From positions 1 to 9,558 of the forward strand of contig CATPAW010000089.1 in assembly GCA_955652255.1 (NCBI GenBank): 9,558 nt of DNA. Reading direction: 5' to 3'. The translations under genes were made by a program, and so were the position numbers. How positions within the stretch are numbered: the stretch's first letter is position 1; every line of letters starts with the position of its first letter. This document shows positions 5,697-9,558 of the stretch, piece by piece. The stretch is from an uncultured Chthoniobacterales bacterium (lineage in GTDB: Bacteria > Verrucomicrobiota > Verrucomicrobiia > Chthoniobacterales > UBA10450). Below the pieces are notes generated by a model, which saw only the letters and a list, made by a program, of their open reading frames with translations, was not told where the DNA came from and ran no database searches.

Positions 5697-8600
5697 CTAT
5701 CGCGCGGCGAAGCTTGGCTTGTGCTCGTGACCGTTTTCCGCGAGCGCGAATTGCCGTTGTGAAGAAATTGCTTCGGCCTCGGTCGGTTTCTGTTCGCTCG
5801 ACGGACGCTCCGTCAATTTCATCCCGACGAGCTTGCTCACGCCGCGCTCTTCCATCGTTACGCCGTAGAGCACGTCTGCTTTCGCGATCGTGCGTTTATT
5901 GTGAGTGATGATGACGAACTGGCTTTGCCTGGCGAAGCGATCAAGCATCTTGATGAAGCGATTGATGCTGCTCTCGTCCAGCGCCGCGTCCACCTCGTCG
6001 AGCACGCAGAACGGACTCGGTCGCACCATGTAAATCGCGAACAGCAGCGCGACCGCCACCATCGAACGCTCGCCGCCGCTCAACAGCGAAATGCTTTGCA
6101 GTTGCTTGCCCGGCGGCTTTGCCGTGATCTCGATCCCGCAATTGAGCGGATCGCTTTCATCTATCAGCGACAAATCCGCGCGGCCGCCACCGAACATTTC
6201 GGCGAACATTTCGCGGAAGTTCACCCGCACGTGCGCGAACGTTTCGGCAAACAATTGCTTTGTCGTCGAATTGATCCGGGCGATCACATCGAGCAATTCG
6301 CGGCGCGCCGCCGTGAGATCGTTGTTTTGCTTTTCGAGAAACTGATAGCGCTCTTCGAGTTCGTCGTACTCATGGACAGCGTCGAGATTGACCGGGCCCA
6401 TGTTGTCGAGCTGGCGCGTAAGATCGACAATCAACTTTTCCAGATCGCTTTCTCGATCGGCATCGTGGTGGATCGCGCTCTCCGAGCGCGATGTTAAGTC
6501 CGGCGCGGCTTCGCCGCCATTATTAACATCGAGCGACGGAGCGCTCGATCCACCTTCCTGCCGCTTTATTTGCGCGCGCAAAATCTTCTCAAATGCGGGT
6601 TGGTCCCTCTGGAACCCGCGGAGATCGACCTGGTAACGTTGCGCTACGCGCTCCGCCAGGTTGTCGATCTTCATTTGCAACTGGCTCAGTCGAACTTGCT
6701 CTTGGCCGCGGCGATCGTGCAGCTCACTCAGCGCATCGCGCACTTTGCGCAGGTCGGTTTCGCGCTCGTTGATTGTCCCGACCTGCTTCGCCCGTTGATC
6801 CGCGAGTTTAGATAGGATTTTTTCAGACTCGGCGGACAAAACAGTTTGTTGTTTGATCGCTTCTCCCACGGCATTTGATTCGACCGCCTGTGCCGACAGC
6901 CGTTTCTCAAAAGTGGCGATGTCTGCGCTACGCACGGCGATTAGTTCATTCAACTCCGTTTCGCGCGCTGTCATCGGATTGCGTTGCGCGATCAAATTTT
7001 CCAGGCGCTGTCGCTCGGTCGCGACTGCTAATCGCAACTCCGTCAATTTCTCTGCGCGTTTCTCCTCGTCTTTGGCCGCTTTCTCGCGTCCGGCTTTGAT
7101 GGTTGATTGTCGATCTTGTTTGGCGCTGAACTCATCGCGCGCCGCTTCCAGTTCCGTCTCCATCGCCGTTATCTTCGCATCCGCCGTATCGAGTTGCTGC
7201 GCGAGCGCGGACCGTTCCGAAATGAAGTTGTCGATCTTGTGCGTCGCTTCGTGCAGCTCGCGTTCGAGCAGCGCGAGACTATTTTTCGAAGCCGACCGCG
7301 CGAAATCCGCCGCTTGATGTTTCGTACGCGCTTCCTCCAAATCGCGCGCCATTTTTTCTGATTTTGTTTTCGCATCGTCTCGTTGTTGGCGCAGCCCGTC
7401 TCGATGCGCGTTCAAGACGGACGATTCCGCCGTCAGGATGGAGATGCGCGATTTGCGTTCGAGCAATGACTCTTTTTGTGCGCTGCCCCGCCCGCCGAAA
7501 ACGATTCCTTCCACGGAAATGAATTCGCCGGCCAGTGTCGCCGCGGCAAGATGCAGCGAAGTTTTTTTGAAACGAAGCGCGTGATCGAGATTCTCGAAGA
7601 TCGCGACGTCATGCAACAATTGGCGGACAAGCGGTTGAAGTATTTCCGGCGCATCAATCTTGTCGGTGGCCCATGCGATTGCACGCTCCGGCAGAACTTT
7701 TCGCTTTGACTCGGAGGATGAATCGCCCAAGCCCGGAACAAAGAGCGCGGCCTGGCCGAGTTTGCCGTCGGTCAGGGCGGCCATAATCTCGGCAGTCATC
7801 TCAGAATTTTGCAAAACGATTGTGTGCAGATTCCGCCCGAGCGCGGCTTCAATCGCGATTGAAAATTTTGGATCGACCTCGACCCGGGCCACGAGCGCGC
7901 CGAGAACGGCCGGTTGAAATCGTTTTGGGTCGTCGAGACCTTTCAGCACCGCCTGCGAACCTTGCGCGAGACCCTCGCCCTCCTCGTTGAGCTGCTTCAG
8001 CACTTCGAGTCGCGATTCTTTTTCGGCAAGCGCCCGCTCGATTTCGATCAAACTTTTTTCGGCGCCGGCCAGTCGTTGTCGATCTTGCTCCAACCGCTCC
8101 CCGGCTTCGCGCGCCCGGGCCACAAGAACATGAATGTTTTTTTCCTCTTTCTCCGAAATCGAGCGCGCAGCGGTAAATTCCTTTTCAATTTTGTCCCGGC
8201 CCGCGCGCACTTTCGAAATTGCCGTGTCGAGTTCCTTCAAATGTTCGCCGGTCGCTTCCCGGCGAATCGTGATGCCGGACAATTCATCCTCGAGAGCGTT
8301 GATCCGCTCGTCGCTTTTCGTGAGCGCCAATTCCAGTCGTTCCAGCTCCGCATCGTCTGCTGTCCGCTTCGCGCGCAGCTCCGACATTTCGCCGGTCAAA
8401 TTTTTCAATTCCGATTCTTTTGCTTGCATAAGCTTTTCTGTCTTTTCGATGAGCGCGTTCGCTTCCTGCATGGCCGCGCTTTGCTGGCTGCGCTTCGCTT
8501 CCGCGGCCGCAATGTCCTGGCGCGAGCGCTCGAGCATTTCGTTCAATTCTTGCGCGCGTTGCTTGTTCAGCTCGATCCGCGTGCGATGCGCGGCGATTTC

Positions 8601-9485
8601 ACTTTGCAAGCGTTGCGCTTGGGCGCGGCCGTCGGCGATCTCTAGGTCGATCTTGTCCAGCCGCTGTCGTTCTTCCGCCAGCGTCGTTTCGCCATTGTCG
8701 ATCTTGGCGCGCGCTTCTTGTTCGGACTCGCTCAGACGATCGATCTCGCGCTGACATTCTTTCAGCCTGGTCTCGAGCGCCTCGAGTTGTTTTCGGGAAT
8801 AATGAGTGTCGAGCACGCGCAAATCCGCGTGCAACGCTTGATATCTTCGCGCCTTGCCCGCCTGGCGTTGCAACGAGCCGATCTGCCGCTTCACCTCTTT
8901 GATGATGTCGCCGATGCGCAAAAGATTCGCTTCCGTCGCTTCGAGTTTGCGCAACGCCTCCCGTTTTTGCGCTTTGTATTTGGTAATCCCAGCCGCTTCT
9001 TCAAAAATCGCGCGCCGATCTTCCGGTCGCGAACTCAGGATCATGTCGATCTTGCCTTGCTCCATCATGGAGTAGGCGCTGCGAGCCACGCCGGTGTCGG
9101 CAAAGAGATTTTGAATATCGCGCAAACGGCAGGCTGTCTTGTTGAGCAGATATTCGGAGTTCCCGTCGCGATAAACGCGCCGCGTCACGCGTACCTCATG
9201 CCAATCGACGTCGAGTTCCGTCGCGCAATCAGTCAAGGTGAGCGAGACTTCGGCGAAACCGACCGGCTTGCGCGTGTCGCTCCCGCTGAAAATGACGTGG
9301 GCCATTTCGCCGCCGCGAAGCGATTTGGCGGATTGCTCGCCGAGAACCCAGCGGACGGCATCAAGCAAATTAGATTTTCCGCAACCGTTTGGGCCGACAA
9401 TGGCGGTGACGCCTTCGTGAAAATTAAAAATCGTTTTATCGGCGAACGATTTGAAACCGAGAAGTTCGAGCGATTGTAAATGCAT
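5697..9485 (-). CDS. smc: Chromosome segregation protein SMC (condensin ATPase)
   Basis: SMC dimers, with ScpA and ScpB (not in this window), bind and loop chromosomal DNA and are needed for compaction and segregation. The 1262-residue protein (commonly about 1180) shows every part: N-terminal ATPase half with MHLQSLELLGFKSFADK and Walker A GPNGCGKSN (31-39); first coiled coil, about 170-505; hinge, about 506-675 (from GEGLAQGSQAVL to ISVEGIVFGGRG); second coiled coil, about 676-1055; and the C-terminal ATPase half with signature LSGGERS (1135-1141), Walker B FCVLDE (1159-1164) and D-loop ALD (1168-1170). Two extras add length: about 29 residues (978-1006) encoded by an inverted-repeat element, and a polar C-terminal tail (1225-1262). 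The start at 9485 is fixed by the FKSF motif ten residues in. No Shine-Dalgarno sequence is visible. Confidence 0.97.
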   Translation of the reverse strand: MHLQSLELLGFKSFADKTIFNFHEGVTAIVGPNGCGKSNLLDAVRWVLGEQSAKSLRGGEMAHVIFSGSDTRKPVGFAEVSLTLTDCATELDVDWHEVRVTRRVYRDGNSEYLLNKTACRLRDIQNLFADTGVARSAYSMMEQGKIDMILSSRPEDRRAIFEEAAGITKYKAQKREALRKLEATEANLLRIGDIIKEVKRQIGSLQRQAGKARRYQALHADLRVLDTHYSRKQLEALETRLKECQREIDRLSESEQEARAKIDNGETTLAEERQRLDKIDLEIADGRAQAQRLQSEIAAHRTRIELNKQRAQELNEMLERSRQDIAAAEAKRSQQSAAMQEANALIEKTEKLMQAKESELKNLTGEMSELRAKRTADDAELERLELALTKSDERINALEDELSGITIRREATGEHLKELDTAISKVRAGRDKIEKEFTAARSISEKEEKNIHVLVARAREAGERLEQDRQRLAGAEKSLIEIERALAEKESRLEVLKQLNEEGEGLAQGSQAVLKGLDDPKRFQPAVLGALVARVEVDPKFSIAIEAALGRNLHTIVLQNSEMTAEIMAALTDGKLGQAALFVPGLGDSSSESKRKVLPERAIAWATDKIDAPEILQPLVRQLLHDVAIFENLDHALRFKKTSLHLAAATLAGEFISVEGIVFGGRGSAQKESLLERKSRISILTAESSVLNAHRDGLRQQRDDAKTKSEKMARDLEEARTKHQAADFARSASKNSLALLERELHEATHKIDNFISERSALAQQLDTADAKITAMETELEAARDEFSAKQDRQSTIKAGREKAAKDEEKRAEKLTELRLAVATERQRLENLIAQRNPMTARETELNELIAVRSADIATFEKRLSAQAVESNAVGEAIKQQTVLSAESEKILSKLADQRAKQVGTINERETDLRKVRDALSELHDRRGQEQVRLSQLQMKIDNLAERVAQRYQVDLRGFQRDQPAFEKILRAQIKRQEGGSSAPSLDVNNGGEAAPDLTSRSESAIHHDADRESDLEKLIVDLTRQLDNMGPVNLDAVHEYDELEERYQFLEKQNNDLTAARRELLDVIARINSTTKQLFAETFAHVRVNFREMFAEMFGGGRADLSLIDESDPLNCGIEITAKPPGKQLQSISLLSGGERSMVAVALLFAIYMVRPSPFCVLDEVDAALDESSINRFIKMLDRFARQSQFVIITHNKRTIAKADVLYGVTMEERGVSKLVGMKLTERPSSEQKPTEAEAISSQRQFALAENGHEHKPSFAAR
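6467..6554. repeat. In-frame palindromic element inside smc
   Basis: Arms 6467-6497 and 6523-6554 are imperfect inverted copies about 31 nt long, with ends GGTGGATCG and CGATCCACC. The inner ends are GATGTTAA (6490-6497) and TTAACATC (6523-6530). Each arm is itself a hairpin: ATCGCGCTC/GAGCGCGAT (6472-6480 with 6484-6492, loop TCC) and ATCGAGCG/CGCTCGAT (6528-6535 with 6542-6549). The 25-nt centre contains a third stem, GCGGC/GCCGC. The reading frame stays open through it and encodes SMC residues 978-1006, rich in Ser, Ala, Gly and Asn, unlike the charged heptads around them. This resembles a mobile palindromic repeat tolerated in a coding sequence. Confidence 0.75.
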
Positions 9486-9515
9486 GCCGCGGCTAAAATG
9501 CCAGCCTCGACCGTG

Positions 9516-9542
9516 AATATAGCGAGTGAGACGGGGTTACAA
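9516..9542 (-). promoter_or_regulatory. Candidate smc promoter
   Basis: On the minus strand TATATT (9521-9516) is a good -10 box, about 30 bases before the smc ATG at 9485. TTGTAA (9542-9537) lies 15 nt upstream as a possible -35 box; this spacing is short, so the assignment is tentative. The remaining bases to the window edge show no gene. Confidence 0.4.
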
Positions 9543-9558
9543 GGGCAAAATCATACAA

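Noticed and set aside
7914..9479. Long open frames on the plus strand opposite smc (7914-8645, 8134-8754, 8718-9479)
   Set aside because: They are antisense shadows of the smc frame in GC-rich sequence; their translations (Arg/Phe/Leu-rich) show no family motif and the opposite strand encodes a clear SMC.
1..9558. CRISPR array, tRNA, rRNA, insertion sequence or phage genes
   Set aside because: No regularly spaced direct repeats, no cloverleaf with a CCA-type end, no rRNA-like sequence and no transposase or phage motif was found on either strand by reading.

Overview
The window is a compact stretch of bacterial chromosome in which every recognisable gene lies on the minus strand. Base composition is moderately GC-rich, intergenic gaps are short, start codons lack obvious Shine-Dalgarno sequences, and palindromic repeats occur both between and inside genes. 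Protein flavour (SMC, separate E1 alpha, E1 beta and E2 subunits, a long-form SufT) together with the repeat style suggests an environmental, perhaps soil, member of the Verrucomicrobiota. That assignment is an inference; no marker here settles it.

In transcription order, from high to low coordinates: smc (9485-5697) encodes the chromosome-organising ATPase. A 115-bp gap then holds a paired-hairpin repeat and a candidate leaderless promoter. It is followed by a tightly packed cluster: E1 alpha (5581-4553) overlaps E1 beta (4556-3588) by 4 nt, E2 (3583-2369) starts 4 nt after E1 beta, sufT (2325-1747) follows after 43 nt, and cfa (1728-418) after 18 nt. A near-consensus sigma-70 promoter in the next gap drives rplI (ribosomal protein L9), whose 3' end runs off the window at base 1.

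The E1/E2 genes form the first two components of a 2-oxoacid dehydrogenase complex (pyruvate or branched-chain type; substrate not decidable here). The third component, dihydrolipoamide dehydrogenase, is not in the window. SufT belongs to Fe-S cluster maturation. Because E2 must carry lipoate, made by the Fe-S enzyme LipA, its place in this cluster makes functional sense. Cfa modifies membrane phospholipids and is the last gene of the cluster.

The most unusual content is at DNA level. (1) An 11-mer, TTGTCGATCTT (reverse AAGATCGACAA), occurs 13 times by my reading, about once per 0.7 kb, in both orientations, in all three coding phases and once between genes. (2) An 88-bp inverted repeat sits in frame inside smc and encodes about 29 extra residues, like the protein-coding palindromic elements of Rickettsia. 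(3) An intergenic REPIN-like pair of hairpins next to E1 alpha shows stem changes that keep pairing. No CRISPR array, tRNA, rRNA, insertion sequence or phage gene was seen.
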